Source: Amia ocellicauda | Taxonomy: Eukaryota > Chordata > Actinopteri > Amiiformes > Amiidae | DNA length: 64,000 nt | NCBI RefSeq assembly: GCF_036373705.1 | Contig: NC_089860.1 | Coordinates: 35,067,921-35,131,920, forward strand | Reading direction: 5' to 3' | Part shown: positions 13,321 through 26,609 of the stretch, piece after piece | Layout: each line of letters opens with the position of its first letter | Numbering within the stretch: the stretch's first letter is position 1 | Notes under the pieces: generated by a model | What the model saw: only the letters and a program-made list of their open reading frames with translations | What the model was told of the DNA's origin: nothing | Database searches by the model: none | Made by a program: the position numbers and the translations under genes

Positions 13321-13873
13321 TAAAGGGACCAATACCGCGTTATTGCCCCGCTCTTAAAGGCGCAGGCTGGCACTCCCCCAACCGCCACACCCCCTGAAGC
13401 CTTTGCACGTCTTGCACATTGATAAGGCTGCGGTTAAGAAGTGGTTAATTTGGAGAATTTGGCGTTTGGCAGCTGCGCACAATATAATACATTCAACCCT
13501 CATAGTGCCGCAAACGCGTCCCTGGAGCGGAAAGGGTTAAACCCGAGAGAAAGCCCCTCCAGCCCCCCGCGCACATTGCAGGACTGCAGCACCGGTTTTC
13601 ACCGGCAGTTTGCATGGAATACAGACGAACCGGATTAGGGCGGGATTGCGGGGATGGATCCCGTTCAGGAGGAGCTGCAAGGGTTAACACTGCCTAACGG
13701 AAAGGAAACGGCTGACACGAACCCAAATATCGCGAGATGTGCTGGACACATTTCACATCACCTCAACAGCCTCAGGGCCGCTTTTAATTACTGCAGTCCA
13801 AATGCCCAAAGCAGGTCTTTAGCACCAGTGTGTATACATCTCACCCAGACTGCGACACTAATGAAAACAAACT

Positions 13874-13879
13874 TTTATT
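13874..13879 (-). terminator. cep85: Candidate poly(A) signal for cep85
   Basis: TTTATT (AATAAA on the minus strand) lies 2.2 kb after the cep85 stop codon and 0.6 kb before the sh3bgrl3 start. The intervening 13.9-16.05 kb shows no other gene and is the probable long 3' UTR of cep85. Confidence 0.35.
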
Positions 13880-16050
13880 TCTAAACAAAGTACAAATACA
13901 ATTTTAGAACAAAAATAATTCTTCTGAATATAAACATCTTTTTGCAAAACGGTATGAAATACAAGGCAGGTTTGGTTGGCGTCACACAGTCGTCCGCTTG
14001 CATGAACCTTACAATCATTGGCTCAATGGATTACATTTAGAAGATTGACATCGGTTAGTCTGGGGTTGAGAGACTCACCACCACAACCCCCAATAAACCC
14101 CCCATCACCTCCTTAAATCACCAGCAACTACAGACACTCGTCCCCTATTCAGCTCACATTATGTACAAATTACTTGCAGTTACTATTCATTTACAGCCTT
14201 CAAAACAAGTCCGGTTGTTGGCGATTAGATTTTCCTACCTGTAAGAATGCCAGTAACTGAGCTGGACAACAGGGCTTTTATGGTGGATCTATTATGATGA
14301 CTATGCATCTAACCCTATTATTAACAGGGGTATGTTAAAGCTTTAATGTCTCCCCAGCCATTCTGCATACAAAGGAACTTCTTGTGTGACTCTTATCTGA
14401 AAACTGCACGAAAGACTTGTTAATACTCGTGTGGCTTCCAGCCGAGAAGCACAATTTAGGCACATCGGTAGTACGTGTTAAAACAAATCTAGAAACTAAA
14501 AACATAATTTTACTACTTACATATTGAGTGTGCTTGCATGGAAAACTGTAAGCCCAATATAAATAAATACATTAAATGCAAATATAAATTTAAATAATGT
14601 TTAAACGTTATGGGTTGAATTGTATGGTTTTGCATATGGTTTAGTCTCCACTGCACCTCTCTCACATCACTGCCCAAAGACTAAACACTGGCTCGGTTTG
14701 CAATGTCAGGACGGCTCAAACACCCCAGTTAAACCTCAGCTCAGTGATTTCATTGTCGCGACCCCCTCACCGAGTTTAAACAACATTCCAGTAGGTACTG
14801 ACAAGATCTGATTTGGCATTTATTGTGAAAGAACACCAAGACCAGGGAAAGAGTCAGAGTTATTGCTAAATCGTTAGTCCGAGGACTGAAGTGGCCTGTG
14901 TGGCGCTGCTCACTGCGGTGAGGAATATAACCTCAGCCACAGACATCAGCCTGAAGCAAGACGCTGGGTAAATGTGCGACCGCAGTGGCCTCGGGTCTAG
15001 TTTGTGCAGAATAGACGATCAGACCGTTTTAAAATAAAATAAAAGACGTTCTGGATTCTCAGTTGACTACAGTTGTAAAGTACGATTACCTGCAAGCTTT
15101 GTTAGTGTTTAGATTGCCTCTGAAACAAACATGACTCCATTTTTGACACCATACAGACACAGACACAGACACACACTAATTAAAGAGTTTTCTTTGGTTG
15201 ATGTATTAGCTGCTAATTGAGGATCTCAATAGATCTGAGAAATGCTTCTGAGTTTCGCATCTTAAAAGGGAAAGAAAAATGCCACTTGGATATCTCCTGA
15301 AGTCACAGTACCAATCATCTCCCAGAGGCAGGAAACTACACCCGTCCTACAAAAGACTGCGATGCATCAGTGTCCCAGACCTCGATTAGCGTCTGATCCG
15401 GGTCTGTGAAAGCAGCCCTTAGTGTCTTTAAACGAAGACTGAAAGCAGAGTCTGTGAGAACGTGGCTCCTCTGTCACGTGACACGGGTGAGAGAACAGAT
15501 TAAAACAAAACCAAGAAATAAAACCAAAGAGGCTCAAGGACGAGAAAAGCGAAACTAAAACACTGTCAGTCTAGAGTTAAACCTTGTGTGAACTGACCGG
15601 ACCACCCCCACCCACCCAAACCCCCCCACTCCAGTGATTAATACCACAATCGAATACCATGAAAAATGGCAGCTTAGAAACCGATCTTTGAATCTCTGAC
15701 ACTCAAAAACAGATTTGGACATTTTCAGTTGATTGTCAACCACATCAAAGCATCCCCAGAAGGGACTGTTTGTAAAGAGTACAACGTCAATAGAGACAGA
15801 CGGGACGGTCAGGGTCCGACGGGGGACAATGCTGTCACTCTACAGATCCGGCCCGTCTTTAAAGGGTTCGGAAAAATTGGGAAGAAAAAATAAAAACTGA
15901 AGAAAATCAATTCACTTATTTCCTCCTTCTTCTTCTTCTTCTTAAAACCATGACGGCTCACTGGTATCGGATCAGAGAGGACCACACTGGGTCCCCGTCC
16001 CGGTCCCTGCCACCGGTGACGCCCCCGCTCAGAGCGACGCCCCGCGCTGG

Positions 16051-19000
16051 TCACTGTGTGATGCAGTTGTCACCCATGTCCTGCGCGTAGCGGTCCGATA
16101 TGGCGGTCCTCAGCTCCTCCACGTCGCGCCGCAGCTGCCGGACCTCCGACAGCTTCCTGGACAGGACCTCGGGGCTCTGCCAGTCATCCCGGTCCACGCC
16201 GGGCGGCTGTGTGGCTAAACAATGACAACAACGACAACGGTGAGTCCAGAACGCTCGGCACGTCCCCAACACTTGTATCCATGTTTGTCTTTGACCGGGG
16301 TCGAACACACTCTCGAAAAGGCAGATGAAAATGGTTGGAATGTCGGAAATGTTCGCACCACACTCTCAGGGTGGAGAAGGAGCTGAAGAGAAGATGGGGG
16401 GAAGGGGATATCTAAATATTCCCAGATGAGAACAAGGAAGACACAAAAGCAACATTACACAGCTCTCCACTGACGCCCGTCCGCAGTGGATTATAAACAG
16501 AGACGAAGCCCCCCCCGGGCCCCGGTGCCCCGCGGTGTCTTACACGTGATGCCGAGCAGCAGCGAGAGGTTGGGGTCCCGGCCCTGGGCGCGCTGGCTCA
16601 GGATGTTGCACAGGGAGCGCAGGTCGCACAGGCAGGCGGCCATCTCCCCGTGGAGTCGCTGCGTGAGGGGGGCGCTCCGGGGCGGCCGGGGGACGGTGCT
16701 GCGGTCCGGCGGGCCCAGGCTCTCCTGCAGCGTCAGGTTCTGCTCCATCAGCTCCTGGTTCTGCGCCGAGAGCTGCGGGCCGATACGGCGGGGATTACAG
16801 TTACAATAGGAACTCACATCACCACAAAACACAGGACCCCCTAAAGGGATTCAGATAAACCCCTCGGGGGACTTACCTCCTTCACGGCGGTGCGGAGCTG
16901 CTGGAGCCCCGTCTCCTTCCCTCTCAGCTCCTCTCTCAGGGCCTGGCTGCTGCCCTCCTCCTGCGCCACCTGCTCCTCCAGCCGCTGCGCAGACGCACAA
17001 CAGACACAGCACGAGCGTTAACGCCCGCAGCCCTCGCAGGCAGAGCGACAGGGAGATGAAACATCGCATGTCTCGTCTGCCTGTCTCGAGGACTGCACAC
17101 TCATTCTGCTTACCCTGATCTGGGATCCAAGCTGCTCCATTTGCTTCTGTTGTTTCTCAATAATCTATCCAGGAAGAACAAAAAAAAAACACTTGAGAAA
17201 CCTTGGTGTCGGTGTTGTGCAGTTGTCTGGTGTATACCGAGTGTTTCTCTGAGGTCTGTGGCATAATATAGAGCTTCTCGCTGCGGCCAATAGGTTGGCC
17301 CTGGACAGGAACGTTCTCTGCCGCTGTGGTTCGGCTCCAGGTCCGATCCCGACGCCACAGACCGGCCCAGCTCCCTACGAGCGGGAGTCGCACCGAGACT
17401 CGTACCTTCTTGAGCCGCTGCAGCTCCTCCTTCAGGGTGCTGTTTTCACACCTCAGCGTCTCCACGTCCAGCGCAGGCAGCCGCGCCCCGTCCTCCAGGC
17501 TCTCCGCCACCTTCTCCTGCAGACTGAGGCGAGAGAACCGCACCGGTGAGCGTCGCTCCGGGCCCAGAGCGCGGGTCTTACCTCGCCGAGCCGGCGTAGC
17601 GTGGTACCTGTGCACGGTGGACAGAAGCTCCCGCTCTCGCTGCCTCTGGCCCTCCAGCTGGGACTCCCGCTCCCGGACGGCCGCCCTGGCCTCCCCCAGC
17701 TTGGCCTCCAGGTCCGAGACGCTGCCCTGCAGCTGGCCGGTCCTCTGCTCCGCCTCCTGCAGCTGCAACACAAGCACGGCGGTTTAACGGGCTTGATCAA
17801 CAACGTATTCGATGAAATAATCATCAGAACCCGCGTCGAGCCATGGAATGAGAGATGGGGGAGAGATGGGGGGGGTGATGTGCCGGGATCGTCACTGTAC
17901 CAGGATATTTATAGTGCAGATAAAAATACCACAGGGAGAGAATTACAGAACAGTCCCACACAAAAATAAACATGATTTGTCATTTGCACATTTTTCATTC
18001 AAACATATTAATGTTATATAAAACTTCACATTAAACCATTTAATCAAACCCGTTGGATCCAATCTGTTCAATAGCACTGATCAAGCCCCCAGATAGCCAG
18101 TTCTGCTCCTGGCGCTGTGTGCCGTTTAGTTTGTCCACAGTCCGCGGTTCATTCTGCAGTCAGTGCTGGTTTCTGGGAAAATCGTTGATCTCGTAACCGA
18201 TTAGGAAGCAACTCCGGAGGACGGCTGTGTGGTGATGTTATACCGGCTGTTACGTGTAGAACAGCACTGTGCGTCCGTTCCGAGTGCCTCACCTGCTTGC
18301 TCTGGGTCTGGTAGTCCTCCAGCGTGGGCAGGTCGGCCAGGTATCTCTCAAGCGTCTCGATGCGCTGCTGCTTCTCCCGGTTCTGCTCCGACTCCTTCTG
18401 GCACTTCTTCTTCAGACTGTTGATGTGCTTGTCTCTGCTGCGAACCTGCAGGACACACAACACACCGGAGTCAGGACACATCCATCTTCCCCGAAACGGT
18501 GCAATATGGGAGTCGCACAGAGTTGCGTGGTGCTTTGCTCCCCGTCTATATATTGGAAATCCTGCCTCATTTCAGATTCAAAGCTTTCTTTAAAAAAGCC
18601 ACTACTAGAGACTGCACAGGTGCATCATGTTAAAAAATGCATTTTTTTCTTTCTTTCTTTTTTTTTTTAAAGAAAGCTTTGAATATGAAATGAAGTAGGT
18701 TTTCCATTATATAGACGGGGAGAAAAGCACCACCGCAACTCTGTGCAGCTCCCATAATGCATTGCGGCTCACAGACGGAAGAAATGGGGGAGTTGACTTG
18801 TTTAAATAGAGGATCTTTGGTACCCTTGAGTTTCAGGAGAAACCCAGCCGTATAAATGGGTAACCGTTTGTAAAAGTAACCAATGCAAGTTACGTTATAA
18901 GACATCACAATCTCTCTGCTCTCACCCGCTCCTCCTGTCTCTTCATGTCCTCGGCGTGCTTCTGCGCTGCGTCCCGGCAGGCGTCGTTCAGCCGATGCAA

Positions 19001-22000
19001 CTCTGCCTCTGCGGCGGCCAGTTTCCGGTCGGCCTCGGCCTTCTCCTTGCCGAAGCCGTCGTTGCGCTCGGCGAACTGCGCCCGGAGAAACGTGTTCTCC
19101 CTCTGGGCCTCCTGCGGACACAAGGCAGGGTCACCGCGTCACCGGCGTGTGAAAGAGCCCGTCGGGAAACGCACCGAACTGAAGAGGACGATTCTGCACG
19201 TCCTCGGGTTGCGACGGGTCCCGGTGAAGGCTCTCTCCTACTCACCTGCAGTCGGAGCAGGCACACGTCGGTGTAGGGAGGAGCCCGGCCCAGGAGCGCG
19301 CTGTGGACCTGCAGCTCGCTCTCCCGCAGTCTCTGCTCCAGCTGAGACATCTGCTGCTTCTGCCTGGAGGACAAAGTGCGTGGTGAAGCGGTCAGTGCCT
19401 TGCAGCAAACACACCATCGCTGCACGAACAGGAGAGAGGTGGAACACGGTGCTGGAGCGCACTTGCCTTTCGATGACCAGCTCCTTCTCTTTCAGCAGGC
19501 TCTCGTTGGCCTTGATCACGGCGTCCCACTTACTGCCCTCCTGGTGCAGAGCGGAGGGGTACAGCTGGGGATACTGCCCCGAGCTCACGGACAACATCTG
19601 GAACAAGGAGAGCAGGGTCAGTCACCGCACATCACACACTGAGGAGGAGAGAGCACAGCTTCTGCACAGAATGAGGAAAGTCTGCGCCACGTGAAAATAA
19701 AACGCACCCCATGTAAACACGCCAACCGAGTGATGCATTCTGGGTATGGTAGCTTTCTGCGCAGGGAGAGGCTTACCTGCATCTGCTCCATCTGCAGCCG
19801 CATGTTTTCCAGCTGCTGTTTCTGCTGCTGCCAGGCGGCGAGGTCACACGTCCGGTCGGGCAGCCGGGCTTCGTAGCCTTTGGCGTTCATCTGCTGCCAC
19901 AGCTGGGACGGCACAGATTGCGGGGCGGTGAATGCGCCGGCAGAGTGGGGGTTGGACGTGGGGGCGCCGGAGTAGGTGGGGAGGAAGCCGTTCCTGGCGG
20001 CGTACGTGTCGGGTCCCGGGGGGGCCTTGCTCTCAGGGAGAACCTTGTAGGCCACGTCCACGGAGCCGTAGCCGCCCCTCCCCGGCTCGGTGCCCTCGGC
20101 CAGGCTGCTGAGCTGCAGGCGGTAGCGAGGGTCTCCGTAAAAGGTCTGCAGCAGAGCCGACTGGTTCAGGGTGGGCTCTATGGCGGGCATGTCGAACTTC
20201 CGGCACTCCTCCAGGCGGGTCTGATCGCCGACGGGGAACAGCGAGTGGTCCAGCCCGTTCACCAGCGTCCTGTAGCGGCCCAGGCAGTCGCCCGGCGCAC
20301 ACCTGACATCCGGGGCATCTCCGGTGCCAAGACCACGCCCGTCCAGTCCAGGGGACTCTGATGAGGAGAGGGGGGACGACTTGGCGCTGGAGTCCCTGGC
20401 TGCCCCGTTCATTGGCGCCGAGGGTTCGCCTGCAGAGTGTGGCTTGGAGGGCAACCCGCCCGCGGTGGAGGGCATGACATGGGCTGTGGGAATTGTGACC
20501 TGGGTTCTGATGGGCTGGAAGGAAGGGCTGCCACTGGAGCTGCAGAAATCTGCAACACAAGGCGGTGATGGACATGAGCTCAGAGCGCCAAAACACGAGC
20601 GGAGGACAGTCAACAGTGAGGGAAGGACACCAAGTAACTCCAATGAAACAGACATACATTATATACATCGATCTCCAGAGCCATCTCACTCTATATCTCC
20701 ATCTAGATCTGTACAGATGGAACTGGATTCTGGTCTGAACATTTATGATAAATAGACAAAAACTGCTGAATGTAAAGTGAGGGTAGGTAGGATAATAAGA
20801 GAGTTATCAATCAGAGGCACTAAAACAACACAGATATCATTTATTTTTTAAATCTAAAAGTCAATATGAAATGCTAATATCCGCAGTACTCCCATTAAAG
20901 TGTACAGTCTCAGCACTGAAATGAGCCAGATGGTTATTTAAGCGCCATCTTGAAAATGCATCCCAATAGATCCTGCTCTTTTTACAGCACCCAGGGATCC
21001 CCCCCCCGACAGTTACATACAGCTTTAAAACCAAAGTCAATGAGCAGATTATGAGTCTGTAAAGAGAGGAGAAAAATCTTGCCGTTTAGGAAACAAACCG
21101 CAGGCTGTAACCTCTCAAACAGCAGAAGCCGCTCCGTTGGGGAGCAGAACATTATTTAAAAGCGCAAAAATGGTCAGCATTAAATCGCAACACCAGCTTA
21201 CCCGGCTCCTATCAGCAGGGACAGAACCTGCCAGTGTGAGAAATGCCACGCCCCCCCCCAGGAGAGACGGCACCGGGACACATCACTAACACCGACGGGA
21301 GCTCGTTCTTTAGCATCTGCCCGTGCGGCGCTGGGACTCCCTCAGCTGCCAGGGACGTGCCCCCCCACACACGGCTGGGTCATCGTGGCTCACGATTCTG
21401 TTCCCGAACTGACAGAGGAGGCCGAGAGATTGCGCTTGTTAGCCCCTCATCGGGCGCTGCACTGCCAGAGCCACAGGACACACGCAGAAAGGTTAGCGAT
21501 ATTTATAGACCCCTCTCAGGTTACACGGACTGCCTTGATCTGCGCGGCGCTGTCATTTCAGGCTCCCCCAGCCCCCGCCTCGGTCAAAAGGTAATAAGCT
21601 TTCTTAGTGGAAAACACTTTTATAAATGGTGGTTTTCATTTTGAGAATCTCAAGTGAGTGGCTGACATTGTTTGGTGGCTCTGGCAGATCATAAGCTAAA
21701 TAAAATCTGAAATAAAGTGTAATTTGTATTTTTAAATTTATTGTATTTATTATTAAAACCGAAACTAAAGGTGACTCCACAGTCAGACTAGACTCATCCT
21801 CAGGAGATACAGACCTCAGTTCCACACCCATGAGTCAGAGCCCAAACAAGACTAAACTAGTTTGAATTCAAAAGGGAGAAAAGTTGTCGTATACCGAGCT
21901 ATTTCAATATTAGCATATTTCAGTCTGGATAGCCTCGAACTCTACAGACTGCACAGCCTGTATAATCTGGACACTAGCTAAGAATAAGTGCGAGAATCAG

Positions 22001-23643
22001 GAACAACAATTAAAGAAGGAATAACCCGCACCCTGTGACAATACAGCTCTGCTCAGAGACTGTCCTCCTGCTTCTCGAATCGAGCGAGGACGAACACTAT
22101 GGCTTTAGAACGGACCTCAACTCCCAGAAACTCAATTCACGGACACACTTCAATTCACGCACTTTATCCGACAGCTCAGGGACTGGACTCGACCAGGAGA
22201 AACCCAATCCCCGGCACAGAGAGCCTTGCGTCAGAGAGCGCTTTGTCGGCAACTCCGGTGCAGATGCCTGGAGGGGTTGCTGGTTCAGCTCAAACGTTCG
22301 AAGGCCAAGATTCATCCCAACTCTCCGCGTCCTTCTATGAAGCACAGGCAATAACTGTCGCACCCCATTCTTCACTTCCACGCCAACGTCTCATACTGCA
22401 GGCTTCACAAAACCAGCGCTGCTAATCTTGAAATAATTCCTTCCCGGCCGGCTGGAGGTTTTCCATCCAGGCCTCCGATGTGACACGTCTTCATTACGCG
22501 GCTGGCGTCGGGGAAGTGAAAGCATGGAGAATATGCCTGGCCTGAACACGATCCTCTCTCCGAAGACCTGGGTGGCCCCGTCTCATTACAACACTATGGC
22601 GTTATAAATATCCCGTCCTATTGTGCAAATCTCAGAGCGCGACTGTAGCGAGGGACGTCAGTGCGCGTGAAGGGACAGCACACTGTGCGAATGAACGGAT
22701 GGCGTCCCTGTGCTGCGGCTTCCTCTCACCTTCAGTGCTGTCCGACGGCGTGGTGCCCAGCCCGGTGTCCCCGCTGTCGGCGGTGCTGGGGCGCCTGCCA
22801 GTGCGGCACTGGAACTTCTCCGACACGGACGGGGTCTGCCACTCGGTGTCCGGGTACCCTGTTACGCCGTCAGAGAAAGGAGGGACACGGTCACAACTCA
22901 GGCACAGCGCGGCGGTGGGTTCAAGCACCACCCGGCGAGGAATGGGTTAAGGGGATTTTTTCTTGAAGCGAAAGGTGTTCTGTTATTACTAAACATATTA
23001 TGAATATATTTAAGGTTTGCAGAAAGGCTTCATCTGCACTGAAATAAAATAGAAATACATTTTTAAAAAGTCATGCATCAAGGAAAGAGAAGTTGAATTC
23101 TTCTGCACTCATTTAATCTGTGGAGATCAGAGTGCTGATCACACCAAACAAACCAACTGAGCAGCATTATTGGGATGAAGGATGCAAGGTGACTATATGT
23201 AAAGCTGCACTGCATTATAATTCAGAGAGAACTGAAGGTAACCAGAACAAACCGTATCACCAGCACCTGCCACACGACGGGGCCGAAGCATATTCACCTG
23301 ACATGTCCGAGTGCTGGTACATCGAGTCCTGGTATCTCTGAGAGGCGGTAATGCGATCCACTGACACCTGGGAGGAAATACATCAACCACAACAATCATT
23401 ATCATCATTCAGCCGACACATTACATAAAACTAGCATAGACTAAACCACCCTTACATAACAATATACAACACAACCATGTAGGAAGCAGAAGGACAATGT
23501 AAACTGAAATGTCAGACCAGGTACGCCTGCATTTACACACCAGACTGTACAGCATCCTCGCAGAGCACAGGTAACTTCCTCAGAGTACTTACACATTTGT
23601 CAACGTGCTCCCAGAAATGAAACTGCAAGGGGTTGATCTCCAT
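16051..23643 (-). CDS. cep85: Centrosomal protein of 85 kDa
   Basis: Minus-strand exons are 23593-23643 (candidate first, 17 codons), 23298-23367, 22730-22858, 19777-20549, 19467-19597, 19246-19363, 18926-19111, 18293-18445, 17608-17762, 17406-17523, 17114-17164, 16877-16984, 16544-16772 and 16051-16214. Phases join throughout and give 811 aa; human, from memory, is about 760. Landmarks match CEP85: [98 protein letters not shown] and the C-terminus [15 protein letters not shown]. The N-terminal third is low-complexity; from about residue 340 it is coiled coil. CEP85 works at the centrosome, binds and restrains NEK2, and supports STIL-dependent centriole duplication (family knowledge). The paralogue CEP85L is less likely given the synteny. 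Confidence 0.93.
18501..18760. repeat. Large foldback (inverted repeat) in a cep85 intron
   Basis: The left arm (18501-18591) and right arm (18669-18760) are near-perfect reverse complements. Shared blocks include CACAGAGTTGCG, CTCCCCGTCTATATA and TTCAAAGCTTTCTTTAAAAAAG. The loop is roughly 75 bp with T-rich sequence. It lies in the intron between cep85 exons 18926-19111 and 18293-18445. It could be a foldback or MITE-like element; no coding sequence is present. Confidence 0.85.
20760..22720. other. Large cep85 intron without recognised features
   Basis: This is the intron between exons 22730-22858 and 19777-20549. Several open frames (for example 22035-22425) show no domain, conserved phase or splice evidence, and no repeat family was recognised. 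Confidence 0.5.
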
Positions 23644-25763
23644 CCCCTCCTCGTGTCCGAGTGCTATTCACACACAACTCCTGCAGCCCTGATCGGGAAT
23701 CGAAAGCCCTGCACTGTGATGCCACCGACTCTGACCAAGTCCACAGCACACAGATTAAATAGCGCCGCTGAAGAGGGGAGGGGGAGCGAGGTGATGACAG
23801 GCCATTGCCTAGGGACAAAATGTTCCTCCTGCACAACAGTTGCAAGAGTTATGTCACAGTAACGCACGCCTCTGCGAAGAGCATATCCCGTGTCAGAGAG
23901 GGTGCCCCTGCGTCAAGAGGTTTATTGGTCCGTTTTTATTTATGTAGAGGAGAAAGAATGAAATGCAGAAGGACATCCGACGTGGATATGACAGCACTGC
24001 TGGCACCTGCTTAATATCTGCACATCATTCCCATGCCTTGTATAGATAAGCCACCTTAATGCCAACCAATCTAACGGCAGGTACAAAATCACGTACATAG
24101 ATCTCATTTAATTCCGGAACGCATGAGCATCCTACACATTGTACAGGAGCATTCGATAGGATATAGCAATTCGATAGGAAGCTGCTTCACAATGCCCACT
24201 GGTCCTACAGAGCGCTTGCATAACGCCCGTCGGGATAACACGACAGCTGCACAAAGCACTCGCCGTGAAATTATGGCAAATGCCTAACTGATGCTTTGAT
24301 GGAATCAGTGTGGGTGGGGGGATGAGTTTCATATAAATAGAATAGAGACACACTGAGGAACATTGACAGTTTCGTGGAAAGATTGTGACGTCAACTGTTT
24401 TGGGGGAACCAGTTTGGGAATTAAATATTTAAGGGTCATGTTGTTTTTTTCTTCCAAAACAAAATGTGCTTCTACAGTTTGGTTGAAAGATGCCGTTTTC
24501 GGCTGAACTTGCAATTGCCATTAAACGCGTCTGTGACACTCCTGAACGTATCAGAGCCCCACATCACCTCACTATAACTCATCCTCACCAACCTTCAACC
24601 CCTACAATATGTGAAGTTACTCATCCCGTTTTGCATTGTTGTTGCTCGCTTTGCCCCAATAAACGACAACTTAACCATCAAAATCAAATGACTAATCAAC
24701 AGTCAATCAATGACACTCTGCGATGATGATATATGGTGTCACAGCGATTATATAACTGATCCCTTTCGCTGTAAAAGGACACACCGCAGCAGCTGCACGT
24801 TGGGAGACGGCCAGTGGCAACAGCTGGGTCTGTGTTATATAACTCATATGGGAGACTGCATGGCTGAAGTGTTTCGGGATGGATATGAAGCGGCAGAACA
24901 TAGTCTAGAGATTTTACACTTGATATGTTTTATGAAAAAATTCAACCAAAACAAAAAAGTGCAGCGTAAGCATTAAGATATCGGCGATGTAACTGCAGTA
25001 GACACTGTACACAACACTAACGACTGCCTACTGCAGGAAGCATGACTGGGATTTGGGAAGAGTTTCTGTCCCAGGATTTGTCATTGAAATGCGTCAGGGG
25101 ATACAAATACACCCAGAAAGACCAAGCAAGTCACCGTTCAGTTTGCTCTGTGATCCCCCTCAATACTTATTACTCGTGTAAAGAGTGAGATTGTGTACAG
25201 CGAATGGCAAATTTCAGACCAAATGATCAATTTCCAATATGAATCCAAGGACACCAAGGTCTCCGATACAAATGTGCCAGTATCGGTTTGTCTTCTAGAG
25301 GAGAATGCCGTCCCTAATGTAATAATTGTAAAATGTACAGTAATCGGTTTGTGTGTACTTGCCAAAGGAAAAGCATCACGACAACAGCTCAGAATAAATG
25401 TGAATAATTAGACCGAAACTGTATACAAGAACAATAATTAGGTTCATAATACTGAGAGAAGACATTCATATTCCCCCTGCTAAAGCTAGACTGGGTTGTC
25501 ACCTTATTGTTCAATGCATAGGGGCTTGGAAGGACAAACGCATCTCCTGCTCTTCAGATTAATGGCTAGAGACATAAAATCAACCATTTTTAAGTTACAT
25601 ATGTTCTGCAAACGATGCAGCTGAGCTTCAGCAAAAAGCCTCAAATGGTGGAATAATAATAGATAACCCTGAGACATAAATCTTGCAGTTGCATTCACAA
25701 TGTCTCCTATTCAACACACACGGCCACAATAAAACTAGTGCTACACTGTGTGTGTTAGTTACA

Positions 25764-25997
25764 GCACAACTAGTAGTAGTGCTGTAGTAGTAGCAGTAGT
25801 GCTGTAGTAGTAGTAGTGCTGTAGTAGTAGCAGTAGTGCTGTAGTAGTAGCAGTAGTAGTGCTGTAGTAGTAGCAGTAGTGCTGTAGTAGTAGCAGTAGT
25901 AGTGCTGTAGTAGTAGCAGTAGTGCTGTAGTAGTAGCAGTAGTAGTGCTGTAGTAGTAGCAGTAGTAGTGCTGTAGTAGTAGCAGTAGTGCTGTAGA
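25764..25997. repeat. Compound (TAG/CAG)n minisatellite upstream of cep85 coding exons
   Basis: Units of 20 bp (GCTGTAGTAGTAGCAGTAGT) alternate with 23-bp units that carry one extra AGT, repeated about ten times. Long Leu/Thr/Ala-rich frames on the minus strand are a by-product. It sits between the first candidate coding exon and the CpG promoter. Confidence 0.95.
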
Positions 25998-26149
25998 GTG
26001 AGTGGAGAGAAATGTCCTTACAGCCATTAAGCCAAAAACATGTGGTCAATTTGCTGGGTGTTACAATGACGGTATTCAGTGCCACAGCTCTCCCTTATTG
26101 AAGAATAAAATGTACGTGATAGATAAACTCATATCTCGGGGAACAGGGA

Positions 26150-26600
26150 ACGTGACGTCATCAAATGAGAGTCCCACTACATCTGCAGCTCTGACGTCAG
26201 TCGGACCCGGGCCACTGCCGTTAACTGAGGACAGACGCGCGGTGGGTGGACGGGTTCGGGCACAGGTCCAGGTCGTGTGCACATACACCGCACAAAACAC
26301 ACACACACACACTCGCTCGCTCTCACCCTCGGTGCTGCGGCCGGGCTGCGCTGCTCTTGTCCGGGGAGCCTCGCACGGAGCCGCCAGGACCGGCTCTCTT
26401 ATCTCGCTCGCTTTCTCCTGCGCGTCCAACCGTCCAGTGCGGGCTTTAATGCGCCGCGCGTCCCGCCCCCGCCAGGCCAAGGACGCAGCCCATTGGCTCG
26501 TCCCCGGAACGAACTTCACTTCTCAGCACTTGATTGGTCGACACGGCCGTCGCTCGTCGTGACGCTCGGCTCTGATTCGTCCTGATTGGTAACCGACGAA
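26150..26600 (-). promoter_or_regulatory. cep85: CpG promoter of cep85 with three CCAAT boxes
   Basis: The region is CpG-dense, with a GC box (CCCGCCCCCGCC near 26462). Three ATTGG motifs lie at 26492, 26533 and 26585; these are CCAAT on the minus strand and spaced 41 and 52 bp. Multiple spaced CCAAT boxes are typical of NF-Y driven cell-cycle genes, which suits a centrosome gene. The transcription start is not resolved. Long open frames here are CpG-island artefacts. Confidence 0.6.
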
Positions 26601-26609
26601 ATGAAAACG

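Noticed and set aside
25759-26085. Leu/Thr/Ala-rich 108-codon minus-strand frame
   Set aside because: It is the translation of the TAG/CAG minisatellite, not a gene.
26002-26562. 186-codon plus-strand frame and overlapping minus frames
   Set aside because: CpG-island sequence has few stop codons; no domain, and the frame overlaps the cep85 promoter.
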